Source: Paenibacillus lemnae (GTDB lineage Bacteria; Bacillota; Bacilli; Paenibacillales; Paenibacillaceae). Taken from it: a stretch of 64,000 nucleotides of DNA. Shown piece by piece: positions 8,890 to 18,700 of the stretch; the first letter of the stretch is position 1, and each line of letters begins with the position of its first letter. Made by a program: the position numbers and the translations under genes. The stretch is taken from assembly GCF_012933385.1 (NCBI RefSeq), contig NZ_JABBPN010000021.1:24305-88304 (forward strand), written 5' to 3'. The notes beneath the pieces were generated by a model. The model was not told the origin of the DNA. It saw only the letters and a program-made list of their open reading frames with translations, and did no database searches.

Positions 8890-8918
8890 TTGATACCATG
8901 AAAGGCATAAGATAAACT
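8890..8918 (+). promoter_or_regulatory. Possible promoter of the kinase gene
   Basis: TTGATA (8890-8895) and TAAACT (8913-8918) are 17 nt apart, upstream of the kinase reading frame. The -10 is a 4/6 match, so this is tentative. A sporulation sigma factor promoter is not excluded. Confidence 0.35.
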
Positions 8919-8981
8919 AAATAAGAAAGGTGAAGTTACGAGAGAGGAGATCAGATTCTGTTAGCAAAACTGAATTCCTTT

Positions 8982-9752
8982 ATGCGGGCTTGGCGGGATT
9001 ACCCTGCTGAACCCCGAACACAGCTTGCAAGCCGATATACAGTACTGAAACTTATTGGAGAAGGAAGTTATGGATTAATCTATTTATGTGAGGATGCTAT
9101 TTCCGGCGATTTTGTAGCCGTAAAGCAGGCCAGGTGCAGTAAAGGACGATTTGCCAGGCAGCTGCTTGATCGCGAAACGCACATCCTGAAATCATTGAAG
9201 CACACACAATTTCCTGCTTACCTGAATCACTTCACAGAGAAACTACACAGCTATTTGGTTATGTCTTATTTGAGCGGAGACACACTTGAGGATTTGATAT
9301 TCGAACAAGGAAAAACCTATAACGAGAGGCAATGCCTTTCTGTGACCATACAGCTGCTTGAACTGGTCGTTCCATTGCATCAACAGGGGTGGGTACATCT
9401 CGACCTGCGTATTCCGAATGTCTTATTTCAGAAAAACAAACTGTATCTTATCGATTTTGGTCTGGCCAGACGCATCGGTGAAGCTCCCTGTCCATCCAGC
9501 TCTGCCGAAGACCACAAACCTCCCGAAGAACAATCGGACCTTGAAGATATCGGTCATTTTATGCTGTTTATGCTGTATTCATCCTTTACTCCGGACGTAA
9601 ACACAGCAGCTGACGGAACAGCTAGCTGGCAGGAAGAATTGAATCTTTCCTTAAAAATAAAACATATCATTGAACGATTGCTCGCAGTCACAACACCCTA
9701 CGCTAGTTCTGCTCATGCTTTGGAAGAAATACGAGCCTCGCATAACGTTTGA
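8982..9752 (+). CDS. Hanks-type serine/threonine protein kinase (YbdM/PrkD-like)
   Basis: 256-residue soluble kinase without transmembrane or PASTA domains, the same length as B. subtilis YbdM. Motifs are the glycine loop GEGSYG (26-31), the ATP-anchoring Lys in VAVKQ (K48), the helix-C Glu (E65), the catalytic loop HLDLRIPN (139-146) and DFG (158-160). The usual HRDxK is here HLDLR, so the Lys two residues after the Asp is replaced by Arg. The frame is open upstream, and AGAGGAGAT sits before in-frame ATT/CTG codons near 8955-8960, so the true start may be a rare codon 8-9 residues earlier. Its neighbour 61 nt downstream encodes a tiny Ser/Arg-rich protein that is a natural candidate substrate. 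Confidence 0.85.
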   Translation: MRAWRDYPAEPRTQLASRYTVLKLIGEGSYGLIYLCEDAISGDFVAVKQARCSKGRFARQLLDRETHILKSLKHTQFPAYLNHFTEKLHSYLVMSYLSGDTLEDLIFEQGKTYNERQCLSVTIQLLELVVPLHQQGWVHLDLRIPNVLFQKNKLYLIDFGLARRIGEAPCPSSSAEDHKPPEEQSDLEDIGHFMLFMLYSSFTPDVNTAADGTASWQEELNLSLKIKHIIERLLAVTTPYASSAHALEEIRASHNV

Positions 9753-9813
9753 AGTTGAAGGCAGGATTCAGGTTGTGTTAGGATAATTTTGATGAAAGGA
9801 GGATGCGCACGAT

Positions 9814-10023
9814 ATGTTTAAGAAATTTATCAATAAATTTCTTCACTCCTCTTCCTCAAGTCATGGACGGCGGAGATACAGCAGTTCTGCCAAATTAGGG
9901 CGTAAAAGACATAGCAGCAGTCACGGGTATTCAAGACGTAAAAGCTCCTCATCAGATTACAAACGCAAGCACGGCCGTATGGGTCACGGATACTACAAGA
10001 ATCGGAAATACAGCTCAAGCTAA
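9814..10023 (+). CDS. Small Ser/Arg/Lys-rich basic protein, candidate kinase substrate
   Basis: 69 residues, of which 19 are Ser and 20 are Lys or Arg. Serines come in runs (SSSSS, YSSS, HSSS, SSSS) separated by basic clusters such as GRRRY and LGRKRH; the N-terminus MFKKFINKFLH could form a short amphipathic helix. AAAGGAGGATG lies 9 nt before the ATG. No known domain is recognised. The composition recalls the phosphorylated spore-coat protein CotG, which is modified by the kinase CotH, but there is no direct sequence match I can claim. Coupling with the kinase gene just upstream suggests a kinase-substrate pair. Confidence 0.75.
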   Translation: MFKKFINKFLHSSSSSHGRRRYSSSAKLGRKRHSSSHGYSRRKSSSSDYKRKHGRMGHGYYKNRKYSSS

Positions 10024-10038
10024 ATAACTATCACAAAC

Positions 10039-10086
10039 AAAAGAAGTGCTCTGCAAGATCTGAACAAGATCTCAGGCACTTCTTTT
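10039..10086. terminator. Bidirectional terminator between the kinase operon and the SNF2 gene
   Basis: AAAGAAGTGC pairs with GCACTTCTTT around an inner GATCT-containing loop. A-rich and T-rich flanks on both sides allow it to end both convergent transcripts. Confidence 0.75.
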
Positions 10087-10106
10087 ATGCTCCATTGTTT
10101 CACGAG

Positions 10107-13100
10107 CTATTCCTCAGATAACAGCTTTAAAATATCTTCCTCTGTAAAAGAGAAACGAGCTTCCTCCCCTGGCTGAATGACTTCTTCCAGGAGCGTCTTT
10201 TTCTTCTGCTGCAGTTCATACATCTTGTCTTCCATCGTTCCGCGTGAAATGAGCCGGATCACCTGCACAACCTTTTTCTGACCCATTCGATGCGCCCGGT
10301 CTTCTGCTTGTCTTTCTACTGCAGGGTTCCACCATAAATCATACAACACGACCGTATCTGCCCCAGTCAGATTCAGACCGGTTCCTCCTGCTTTCATCGA
10401 AATCAGGAACAGGTCACGCTGCCCCTCATTGAATTTTGAACAAAGCTCTACCCGATCTGCTGCTGGTGTAGCGCCGTCCAAATAGAAAAACGGAATACCG
10501 CGTGTACCAAGCTCTCTCCCAATCAAATTCAGCATTTCAGTGAATTGTGAGAATACCAGCATCCGTCTTCCCGCATTCCTGCAATCATCAATCATTTCCA
10601 GCAGCTGCTGCATCTTGGCAGACGATCCCTTATACCCTTCCACAAATAGAGCCGGGTGGCAGCAAATTTGGCGTAGTCTGGTTAAGCCGGCCAATATTTG
10701 AATTCTGTGACTCTCAAAATCGTCCTGATCCAGATGCTTTAACGTTTCCTGGCGCAGTTTGGCAAGGTATGCCGTATACAGCTTTTTCTGCTCAGGAAGC
10801 AGCTCGGATATCTGAACGGATTCCACTTTATCAGGGAGTTCCCGCAAAACGTTCTTTTTTAATCTGCGCAGCAGGAAAGGCCGTGCCCTTCTGGATACAG
10901 CTTCGCGGGACATATCGGAGTAACTCTTTCGATCCGGGAACAATCCGGGAAACACCGCTTCAAAGATCGACCAGAGATCTTCCAGAGAGTTCTCGACAGG
11001 TGTACCCGTTAAAGCGAACCGAAAGTTTGCCCGAAGCGCCTTTACCGTGCGAGCCGTTTGCGTATAGTTATTTTTAAAAGCCTGGGCTTCATCCAGGATC
11101 AAGGTGTGAAACTCCGTTTCGGCATACTGATTAGAGTCTTTGCGAAGCAGTGGATAGGATACGATCACCACATCAGCAGCGCCGATGTTTTGAAGCACGG
11201 CATTTCTTTCTTTTTTTGAACCATCCGCAATAACGACCCGGATATCAGGCGCGAAATTATGCAGTTCATTCTGCCAGTTATACATGAGCGAAGCAGGAGA
11301 AACAATGAGTGCCGGCCGCGCCTGTGAACGGATCTCTGGCAGCACAGATAAGAGATAAGCGATGCTTTGGATGGTCTTGCCGAGTCCCATTTCATCAGCC
11401 AAAATACCTCCAAATCCATAGTGCGCCAAGGTCTTCAGCCAATGGTAACCATACTGCTGATATTCTCTCAGCATCGATGACATACTTGGCGGCAGCTCAA
11501 AATCCAGCAGGTCCGGATGCCTTAGATGCTCCAGCAGCCTGCGGATCGATTTGCCAAGCTTTATGGTCTGTTCACCGTTTCGATCACGGGCATCCAGAAG
11601 GTGAATTCCTCTGGCTGCTGGCAGCCGGAATTGCTGGCCGTTTACGTCTTCGCTCGCCATACCGGTCTCATTCATAAATGCAATGATTTTCTGGAACTCC
11701 TCCGTCTCGAGGGGAAGCAGTCCGCCTTTTTTTAGCCGATGATACTTTCGTTTCTCTTCCAAAGAACGCAGTACCGCTTGAATCTCAGATTCCTGGATAC
11801 CTTCCATTTGAAAGCGAAATTCCAACCAATTACTGCGTTCGTCGATATTGACCGAAATATGGGGCGGCTCATGATTCGTCACTAAACGCTCTTTAACTGC
11901 TGATGTTGCATAAATCTGAGCAAGCTGTTCCAGCTGAGGAACGATGAAGTATAGAAAATCAAACTCATGATCTTCATCCTGCATATAAAAGCCGCTTTCC
12001 GTTTTAGTAAAAGCCTCCATTTCCAACAGCTGCAAAATACGAGACTCTTTCTCCCCTTCACGGATCAGGATACGGCGCTCTACCTGACGAGCTCTTTCTT
12101 CTTCAAGAGGGTTCAAGACAATATCCCCGTACTGAAACTCAACACTTACAAGCAGCTTGTCCCGCACACGGTCCAGGTAAATGCGAGCCTTCAAGGGAGT
12201 TTGCAGAATTCGATCAGAAACCGCCTTTTTCATGCGAACATCGCCGAGCTTCATCAGTCCAGGAACGACGCGTTCCATAAAAGGCTCCATTTGATTAGGA
12301 GGAATATGGATGGAATCCGAGTTCTGCTCCAGAAGCAGCCGCTGTAAACTGGACAATCGGGTACAATCCTCGGCTTTCAGCTTCATGAATTTCCCTTTCC
12401 AGAGTGCCATACGATAGACTTCCAGCAGAGTGATATCACGAAGGCCTTTAACAAGTAATCTAAACCCTTCTTGTTCGTTCTGATCAAATTCAAACTGCAG
12501 CGGGAGTGGTTCATGAACATAAGTTATTCTGTTATGCGTCTTGTTACTGTCATTCACCTGAACCCGCTTGGCCTCACTTAATGACTTAACCATTTCTTCC
12601 CAAGCAGATGGAGGAATCGGAAGTGTTCGAACATCGTGGATCTCACCTGTGTACAATGTCCCTATGGCTTCTCGCTGCAGCTTTTCATCTTTGCGTACAT
12701 CCAGCAGCCGCTGGAGAATCTCTTGATCTGCCTCAGCGAAGCAGTGCTGGCTTGGATCGTAAGAGAAATATCGTGAAATGACACAATGCTCCCCCCGCTC
12801 GTAATGCGATAGAAATTCCCGAATATCTGGTACTTTATATCCTTTGCCAGGTCCGATCTTCAATTCGATACCAAGCAGATTGTCTCGGGGTCCGCCCTGA
12901 TAAATGAATACCAGAAATTCCGCATATAATTCGGTGCGAAATTCCAGTAGTGCCCGGCTTCCGCTGCGTATTTTACTTGTCGGACCAAACAGCTGCAGTA
13001 CCTCCTGTACCAGACTGCCGTTACTTCCGGCAGTATTTACGGAAACCTCCGAATCAACCCACTCTGTCTCATTTTCATACTGATGTTTCTGCATAATCAG

Positions 13101-13388
13101 ATACAAGCTAGCCGCAACATGTTTGCAGTATTTGTCAAATGAAAACTGAGTTGAACATGCACATTTCGCTGCAATTTGACCATCCCTGCGGATCTCCACA
13201 GCCAAATGACAGCTGCCATGATCTCTAACAACTGCTTCGTAAAGCTGTGACTGTTCACTATTTTCGACCAGCACCGCCGTTACTTTTCCGGTCTGGCAGA
13301 ATGCCTCACCCTTTTTGCTGGAGCTTATACCACATATGGACTGAATCATTTTTTTATTTATCGATTGAGCAAACCCTGGTTCTCTCAT
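10107..13388 (-). CDS. SNF2-family helicase with N-terminal SWIM zinc finger
   Basis: About 1,093 residues. The N-terminal part has a SWIM zinc finger (CACSTQFSFDKYCKH). A long middle region matches the bacterial SNF2-associated domain, and the C-terminal half is a complete SWI2/SNF2 ATPase: Walker A in DEMGLGKTIQS, the DEAQ box in LILDEAQAFKN, the SALTGTPVE-like motif III (ALTGTPVENS), and motifs V/VI (GGTGLNLTGADTVV, RAHRMGQKK). It probably remodels nucleic acid-protein complexes. I chose the ATG at 13388 with GAGGGAG in front; an ATG 17 codons earlier (13439) is also possible, and anything further would run through the preceding terminator. Confidence 0.9.
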   Translation of the reverse strand: MREPGFAQSINKKMIQSICGISSSKKGEAFCQTGKVTAVLVENSEQSQLYEAVVRDHGSCHLAVEIRRDGQIAAKCACSTQFSFDKYCKHVAASLYLIMQKHQYENETEWVDSEVSVNTAGSNGSLVQEVLQLFGPTSKIRSGSRALLEFRTELYAEFLVFIYQGGPRDNLLGIELKIGPGKGYKVPDIREFLSHYERGEHCVISRYFSYDPSQHCFAEADQEILQRLLDVRKDEKLQREAIGTLYTGEIHDVRTLPIPPSAWEEMVKSLSEAKRVQVNDSNKTHNRITYVHEPLPLQFEFDQNEQEGFRLLVKGLRDITLLEVYRMALWKGKFMKLKAEDCTRLSSLQRLLLEQNSDSIHIPPNQMEPFMERVVPGLMKLGDVRMKKAVSDRILQTPLKARIYLDRVRDKLLVSVEFQYGDIVLNPLEEERARQVERRILIREGEKESRILQLLEMEAFTKTESGFYMQDEDHEFDFLYFIVPQLEQLAQIYATSAVKERLVTNHEPPHISVNIDERSNWLEFRFQMEGIQESEIQAVLRSLEEKRKYHRLKKGGLLPLETEEFQKIIAFMNETGMASEDVNGQQFRLPAARGIHLLDARDRNGEQTIKLGKSIRRLLEHLRHPDLLDFELPPSMSSMLREYQQYGYHWLKTLAHYGFGGILADEMGLGKTIQSIAYLLSVLPEIRSQARPALIVSPASLMYNWQNELHNFAPDIRVVIADGSKKERNAVLQNIGAADVVIVSYPLLRKDSNQYAETEFHTLILDEAQAFKNNYTQTARTVKALRANFRFALTGTPVENSLEDLWSIFEAVFPGLFPDRKSYSDMSREAVSRRARPFLLRRLKKNVLRELPDKVESVQISELLPEQKKLYTAYLAKLRQETLKHLDQDDFESHRIQILAGLTRLRQICCHPALFVEGYKGSSAKMQQLLEMIDDCRNAGRRMLVFSQFTEMLNLIGRELGTRGIPFFYLDGATPAADRVELCSKFNEGQRDLFLISMKAGGTGLNLTGADTVVLYDLWWNPAVERQAEDRAHRMGQKKVVQVIRLISRGTMEDKMYELQQKKKTLLEEVIQPGEEARFSFTEEDILKLLSEE

Positions 13389-13463
13389 AATCTCCCTCAA
13401 TTCAATGCATGTGTTTCGTGTGTCATCTCTTCCTTTCATTGTATCAAATACTCCAATGAAAAA

Positions 13464-13487
13464 AAGCCAGTCTCGTAAGACTGACTT
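13464..13487 (-). terminator. Terminator after the Dabb-domain gene
   Basis: AAGTCAGTCT and AGACTGGCTT form a stem with a CGTA-type loop; on the minus strand seven T residues follow. It separates the Dabb gene from the SNF2 gene. Confidence 0.8.
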
Positions 13488-13501
13488 GTTCCCGATATTT
13501 T

Positions 13502-13801
13502 TTAAAGAAGTACAAGATCTATTTCCTGGAACTGGCTCACTTTTGTTTTCCATTGTTCTTCGACATATGAGATATGTACGGGGTGCTCATTGTAAGCATC
13601 GTATGCTTTTTGATCCGCAAACACCATAGAAAATCCATAGTCATATTCATTCTTGGGACTGACCTGACGAAACACCTCAAATTGCTCTACTCCGGGAATA
13701 GCAGACAATTCCTCTCTGCTCATCCGTAAGAATGTTTCGGATTCATCATTATCTTTTCCAGCAAGCAGTGAGAATGTCACCATGTGCTTAATTTTACTCA
13801 A
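13502..13801 (-). CDS. Stress-responsive alpha/beta-barrel (Dabb) domain protein
   Basis: 99 residues beginning MSKIKHMVTFSLLAGKDN with the TTG at 13799-13801, which has AAAGGAGG 9 nt upstream. The Dabb fold is indicated by the IKHMVTFSL first strand, the central LSAIPGVEQFEVFRQV, the DYGFSMVFADQKAYDAYNEH stretch and the terminal strand with a conserved HP before a V. These dimeric ferredoxin-like proteins often have unknown substrates. It is a single-gene unit with its own terminator. Confidence 0.8.
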   Translation of the reverse strand: MSKIKHMVTFSLLAGKDNDESETFLRMSREELSAIPGVEQFEVFRQVSPKNEYDYGFSMVFADQKAYDAYNEHPVHISYVEEQWKTKVSQFQEIDLVLL

Positions 13802-13887
13802 CCTATTTCTCCTCCTTTGTCTGTTTTCCATATTATAACACCTTTTTTGTTCGAACGCAGACGCTTCTCTACGACCAGAATGGACAA

Positions 13888-14092
13888 CTAATCTTCTTCT
13901 GAATGGATATTCAGAGTCCTTCTTGTCATCGATGACGGATCGATTCCTAATGCCTGGATGGCTAAATGGTTATGAAGCGGTTCATGATCACGAACATCCC
14001 ATCGCAGATGTATTGGATGCATCTTCTGGCGCAGAGCAGGACACCAGCATAATTAATGATGAAATCATCACCATCCATATGTATTTTTTCAA
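13888..14092 (-). pseudogene. Frameshifted small lipoprotein remnant
   Basis: A TTG start with GGAGAG 6 nt upstream opens a lipoprotein-like leader (MKKYIWMVMISSLIML, lipobox LVSC) that runs into a stop after about 33 codons. The next frame then carries a coding-like stretch (DHEPLHNHLAIQALGID, TRRTLNIHSEED) to a stop at 13888. A single frameshift would join the two into a protein of about 68 residues. I cannot name a family. It could also be two unrelated short frames. Confidence 0.35.
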
Positions 14093-14143
14093 GTTTATCT
14101 CTCCATTCGCTTAATCTGTGACTCACAGCCCATATAAAAAAAA

Positions 14144-14178
14144 CAGCCCGCCACAATAAAGAACTTGTCGCGGGCTGC
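14144..14178 (-). terminator. Terminator after the DUF368 gene
   Basis: The arms CAGCCCGC and GCGGGCTG pair around a 19-nt loop. The minus strand then continues with eight T residues. Confidence 0.8.
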
Positions 14179-14225
14179 TGCAGCAGCTTATCTCGGTAGA
14201 AGATATTTAAATGTAATGTGATGTT

Positions 14226-15050
14226 CTACTGCCGTGGCAGTCGTTTAGGTGATCCAAAAAACATAGCAATCGCAAGACCAGCTAAAAAGGTGACCACACT
14301 GATCAACAATGACTCAACACCGCTATCGACTCCCGGAAATATTACAAACACTGAACCTCCAATGAGACCGATCATAACGGCATACATCATATTCGGATAC
14401 GCAGATAACAAGAATCGGATGCCCTTGCTGCTGAAATAAAACCCGCCAATGACACCGGCACCAATGACCATAATGATCGGAAAATTCATGGAGGTCAGCG
14501 CGTTAATCGCCGTAGGGTATACACCCACCATCAGCAGCATAAAGGAACCGCTGACTCCGGGAAGCAGCATGGCCATGCTGGCCAGCCAACCGGCAAAGAA
14601 CATACCAATACCCGTCATCCAATTCAGCGTGATCAGGTGTCCACTTTCTTTATCTGCTTGGATAAATGCGAGCAGTGACATCAATACGATGCACAGAATC
14701 AATGAAAAAATATGTATGCCTGAAAAGTTACGTCTGACATCCGCCTGCCTCACCAGCATCGGAAGAACACCAAGGATCAGTCCTGTGAAGAAAAATTGTG
14801 TTGGCGCATAATGATGTTCCAGCAAATATTCAATTAGCCGGCTGAGAGACCCGATTGCGATAACCATACCCAGCCCAAGAGGCACAATAAAGGCCCAGTG
14901 ACGTTTCCAATCCTTGCTGAATAATCCGCTAATCGCTTCCAACAGCCGTTGATAGATGCCAAGCACAACAGCGAGCGTCCCGCCGCTGACACCCGGGATT
15001 AAGTCCGTCGTACCCATGGCAAACCCGCGAAAAATATTTTTCCACTCCAT
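14226..15050 (-). CDS. DUF368 (PopT-type) polyprenyl-phosphate transporter
   Basis: 274-residue integral membrane protein with about eight hydrophobic segments. Two copies of the family hallmark are present: IPGVSGGT near the N-terminus and LPGVSGS in the second half, marking an inverted repeat fold. DUF368 proteins are reported to flip undecaprenyl phosphate back across the membrane for reuse in wall synthesis. The start is the ATG with AAGGAG 10 nt upstream, 18 codons inside the longest frame. It is monocistronic with its own terminator. Confidence 0.85.
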   Translation of the reverse strand: MEWKNIFRGFAMGTTDLIPGVSGGTLAVVLGIYQRLLEAISGLFSKDWKRHWAFIVPLGLGMVIAIGSLSRLIEYLLEHHYAPTQFFFTGLILGVLPMLVRQADVRRNFSGIHIFSLILCIVLMSLLAFIQADKESGHLITLNWMTGIGMFFAGWLASMAMLLPGVSGSFMLLMVGVYPTAINALTSMNFPIIMVIGAGVIGGFYFSSKGIRFLLSAYPNMMYAVMIGLIGGSVFVIFPGVDSGVESLLISVVTFLAGLAIAMFFGSPKRLPRQ

Positions 15051-15177
15051 ACTCTCTCTACTCCTTATCTGCGAAAAGATTACAAAAAAAGCCCAATCTA
15101 GCAACTAAGTCTACCATAACAGTGTAGTAAATACGAATTTATGCAGGTTACAAATCAGCAGTTATTGGATAATAAAA

Positions 15178-15205
15178 GCGCACCCGTTTGATGTTTCAGG
15201 TGCGC
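15178..15205 (-). terminator. Terminator after the RDD gene
   Basis: The 7-bp arms GCGCACC and GGTGCGC are separated by 14 nt. The minus strand continues into TTTTATT. Confidence 0.75.
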
Positions 15206-15218
15206 AATTCAGGCAGCA

Positions 15219-15614
15219 TCAATCGTATATAACCTCCGTACCTGCGATGAAATCATGAAGAGCGCGTTTATCTTCACGAAAGATAACCATAAACGCACTG
15301 ATGATTGCCCCAATACCTAATGTTAGTCCGTAGATCACACCGCTTACAACATTTCGAAGGAGCATAGTTCCAATGCCAGGAGCTTCCTCGGTATCGTATT
15401 TCTGAATACGGATCCCGCTTATCTTTTTCCCTACCGTTCGACCATTCCAAATGACAGGCAGCAGCAAAGTGTATAATGCAAGCAAAAACTTACTGATGGG
15501 TTCGTCTTCAAAGTTGCCTGTCATCAAGCCGGCAAGTATTGTAATTGGAAGAGCGATCAATACAGCATCCAATAAACTTGCCCATAAACGGATCATAAAA
15601 CCTGCTTCTGACAA
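15219..15614 (-). CDS. RDD family membrane protein
   Basis: 131 residues starting at the TTG with GAGGGGG upstream. Hydrophobic segments lie at about residues 8-30, 40-58 and 85-105. The RDD hallmarks are the Arg in MIRLWASLLDAV, the Asp of that same segment, and the C-terminal REDKRALHDFIAGTEV. Family members are proposed small membrane transporters or ion antiporters; no specific substrate can be inferred. It is monocistronic. Confidence 0.8.
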   Translation of the reverse strand: MSEAGFMIRLWASLLDAVLIALPITILAGLMTGNFEDEPISKFLLALYTLLLPVIWNGRTVGKKISGIRIQKYDTEEAPGIGTMLLRNVVSGVIYGLTLGIGAIISAFMVIFREDKRALHDFIAGTEVIYD

Positions 15615-15745
15615 AATAATTCCCCCTCTTTGGTCTCTCTTTATCAAACTTTGAGCGAGTATCTTTTGGCCTTATCTTATTAACACCATTAACAAGTTAA
15701 AAGTTACAGATAAATTTGCACTAAAGCCTCTCACAACAGCAAAAT

Positions 15746-15782
15746 GGCCGCCCCGCAAGATCAGAGATCTTGCAGGACGGCC
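15746..15782 (-). terminator. Terminator of the glycan-utilisation operon
   Basis: A long stem, GGCCGCCCCGCAAGATC with its partner across a short loop (two mismatches), lies 13 nt past the stop of the SLH-anchored enzyme. The T tract is short, so it may be a strong hairpin terminator of moderate efficiency. Confidence 0.65.
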
Positions 15783-15794
15783 TTCCGCTGAAAG

Positions 15795-18700
15795 TTAATC
15801 TACTGTGTTAAATATATTGAAGATGATCACTGCCGCTTCCGCTCTCGTCATATTGTGCTTTGGCAGGAATTTGTTCGCACCCGAGCCTTGAATGACACCT
15901 GCATCTTTCAGTGCCGTTACGGCTTTTAATGCATAGCTCGAAATCTGGGCTTTGTCGGAAAATCCATTCTCAGAACCTCTTACTGGTTCCAGTCCTGCCA
16001 GCATGGCTGCATTGTAAATCATGACTGCTGCATCCTGTCTGCTGATTTCATCGTTTACACCAAAGCTGCCGTCCGGGTTACCATGAACAATACCCAGTTT
16101 TTGTGCACTGGCTATTGGCGTGTACGCCCATGACTGTTGGTCAATATCACTGAAAGCAGCCGATGCCGATTCGTCTAACAGATCCAAAGCAGACAGCAGT
16201 ATTTTTAAAAACTCCGCTCTTGTTACCGGGCCGCTCGGATTGAACAAGTCATTCCCCAATCCGCTGATCGCTCCCCTTGCGGCTAAGGCTTCCACACTGT
16301 TTCTCGCCCAAGAGGTTTGGCTTAAATCCTGGAACGAAACCTTTGCAAACATAGCGCTGAATTGTCCTGGATGTTTTGGCTTGAAGGAGAGTAATCCTGT
16401 TGAGATGTTGTATTTCCCGTTAGGTACGACCTCCAAAGTATTTCGGCTGCTAATCTGATAGACAACAACCTGATTTGGTGTCTCTCCTGCCAAAAGCTGG
16501 TATTTAAAATGAACCTGTACTTTATTCTTGAAATCGCTGATCGGGGTCTCGTCTATTTTCAGTGTCACTTCATAGACGTCTGCATTCCCCAATTTTTCTG
16601 AAGCGGGCTTCGGCAGTGAACTAGAATCAGTTTGAGCAACGGTAAGCTGCACCTTATCCGAGGCAGTTCCTGCATGGTTTATAAGCAGATCTACACCTAC
16701 CGTAATCATCGCCAGCCCGGTATCCATTACGAATGTTTGAATGCCTGCGTTTTTAGCTTGTTTCAACGAGGATACCGGCAAAGAAACATCCACGGATTTT
16801 GTACTGGCTGAAGGCTGAATCGTAATCGTAACCAGCTTATCCTTCGCAGAGCTTATTGCACGCTGCAATGTGTCCTCGTTTATACGAATGACAGTTTTAC
16901 CTGTGTTGTCTGCATCAGCCTTCACTTCGATTTTGCCCGAATTTACAGCCGCCCCGTTGTTAGACCCGGAGTTTCCGCCGTTATTCCCGCCAGCGTTACC
17001 GCCGGAGTTCCCACCAATGTTTCCACCGTTATTTCCACCCGTGTTTCCACCGGAGGTTCCACCGTTGTTCCCGCCATTATTCCCGCCGTTATTTCCGCCT
17101 GGCTCTTCACCGCTGTCTCCGCCGCCTGAATCTTCAGAGGTCACGGTTACAGCTGCAATGTCGCTGTTGGCAGATGCTGCGCTAGAACCATTATTCATAT
17201 GGTGTTCTGTATTTGTGACAACGCAGTAATAGTAAGTGGTTCCTGCTGTCCCAGTTGGGACCTCAATCTCTGGGCCAGTTGCATTTTCAATCGCCGCGGC
17301 GCCATCTGTGCGGTTACTGCTGCTGCTGTACCACTGATAGCTCAGTGTTCCGCTGGCGGAAGCCGCCACAGAAAGCTTCACTGGATCGTTCACTTTAACC
17401 GATCTGCTCTGCGGCTGCTGGCTCAGCACGGGCACTGTTGCGTCATGATACACCCCTACCTCAGCAAGCTGCAGACGATATTGGTTGAAGTCTTTAGCGT
17501 TAATCTTCAGCTTGGCAGCCTCTACTTTAACGTATCGTGCACCGGTTTCCGAAAAATGAAAAGTCTGTGGTACAGCGCCCGGATCAGGATAGCCATTCTC
17601 CGACGCCACTGTCGTCCAGTTTTGCAGATCTGCAGACAGCTGGATGGAAAAATCAACAGGGAAACTGGCTCCTTCGTTGCCGCTGTCTGTTCTCGGGAAC
17701 AAGGTTACAGTCGATATCGGCTGATCCTCACCCAAATCCACGATCGCATACTCCGTATGGTTTTCATCTTTCAGGAACATGCTGCTGGAATGGCCCATTG
17801 AAATACCTTTAATTGATTGATAGATTCCATCTGTCAGCTTCTGCATCCCCCAGCGATCACCATCGTGATCCACGCTGCTGGAAGCATACACTAGTTTTCC
17901 TAACGCAAGGTTACTGCTCTTGCTGAGGACTTCCAATTTGATAACGGTGTCATTGACATCCCAGGAATCGGAGTCATTCAGTTTGAGCGTCACGCCTTCC
18001 GCAGTCTGGCTCAGCGCAACTTCGTGACCGTTCGATAGCAGCGTTGCGCTGCTAAAGACTTTACCGTCTCGAGGAGACGGAAGCGTTAAGGTTTTACCGG
18101 TCGGCGGCTTAAGAACATGAATATATTCATAAGCATCATCTGTTGACCGGGTTGCTACTCCCCATTCGATACCTGCTATGGTTGACCTTGCGGGAGTCGG
18201 ATATGAAGTGCTTGGGAATGTATTTTTGATCGATTCCTCAATCGGCTCAATAAAACTGCCTACTACAGACATGGTAGATACGACATCTTTTTCAAAACCG
18301 CCTCCAGCATATGGTCCAGCAGCCCATTGAACACCAAGGCCATCTGTGTTGGTTCCCGCTTGCAGTACTGTGTATCTAAACATGCTTTCCGGTGACCAGG
18401 TTATGACATCTTTCGTAATCGGTTGTTCCGCCCACCAGTTTCCTGCAAAGGTAGGACCCACACCTCGATTAAATGATGTCCACTGGGTACCGTCTGTTCC
18501 TTTCTCAAACGGGGCCCAGAAGAAGAATTCCTGGTCGCCAATGTCTGTCGTATAAATGTTGCCATAGTAGTTATTTTGGAACATCAGCACATCTGGATTA
18601 ACGTCCTTTACTGTCTTCCGCAGCCTTACGTAATCCACGTAATCCAGGTTGTTACCACCTTCATCTAAATAGATACCGTCAATCTTGCTGCCATACCTGG

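Noticed and set aside
10547..12347. Several plus-strand frames of 70-176 codons opposite the SNF2 gene
   Set aside because: They are shadows of a clearly coding strand with complete helicase motifs.
13923..14114. 63-codon plus-strand frame
   Set aside because: No ribosome binding site, and the opposite strand has better coding signals (a lipoprotein leader).
16870..17229. Plus-strand proline-rich frame (repeats of PPLFPP and PPEFPP)
   Set aside because: It is the antisense of the Gly/Asn linker of the SLH enzyme and has no ribosome binding site.
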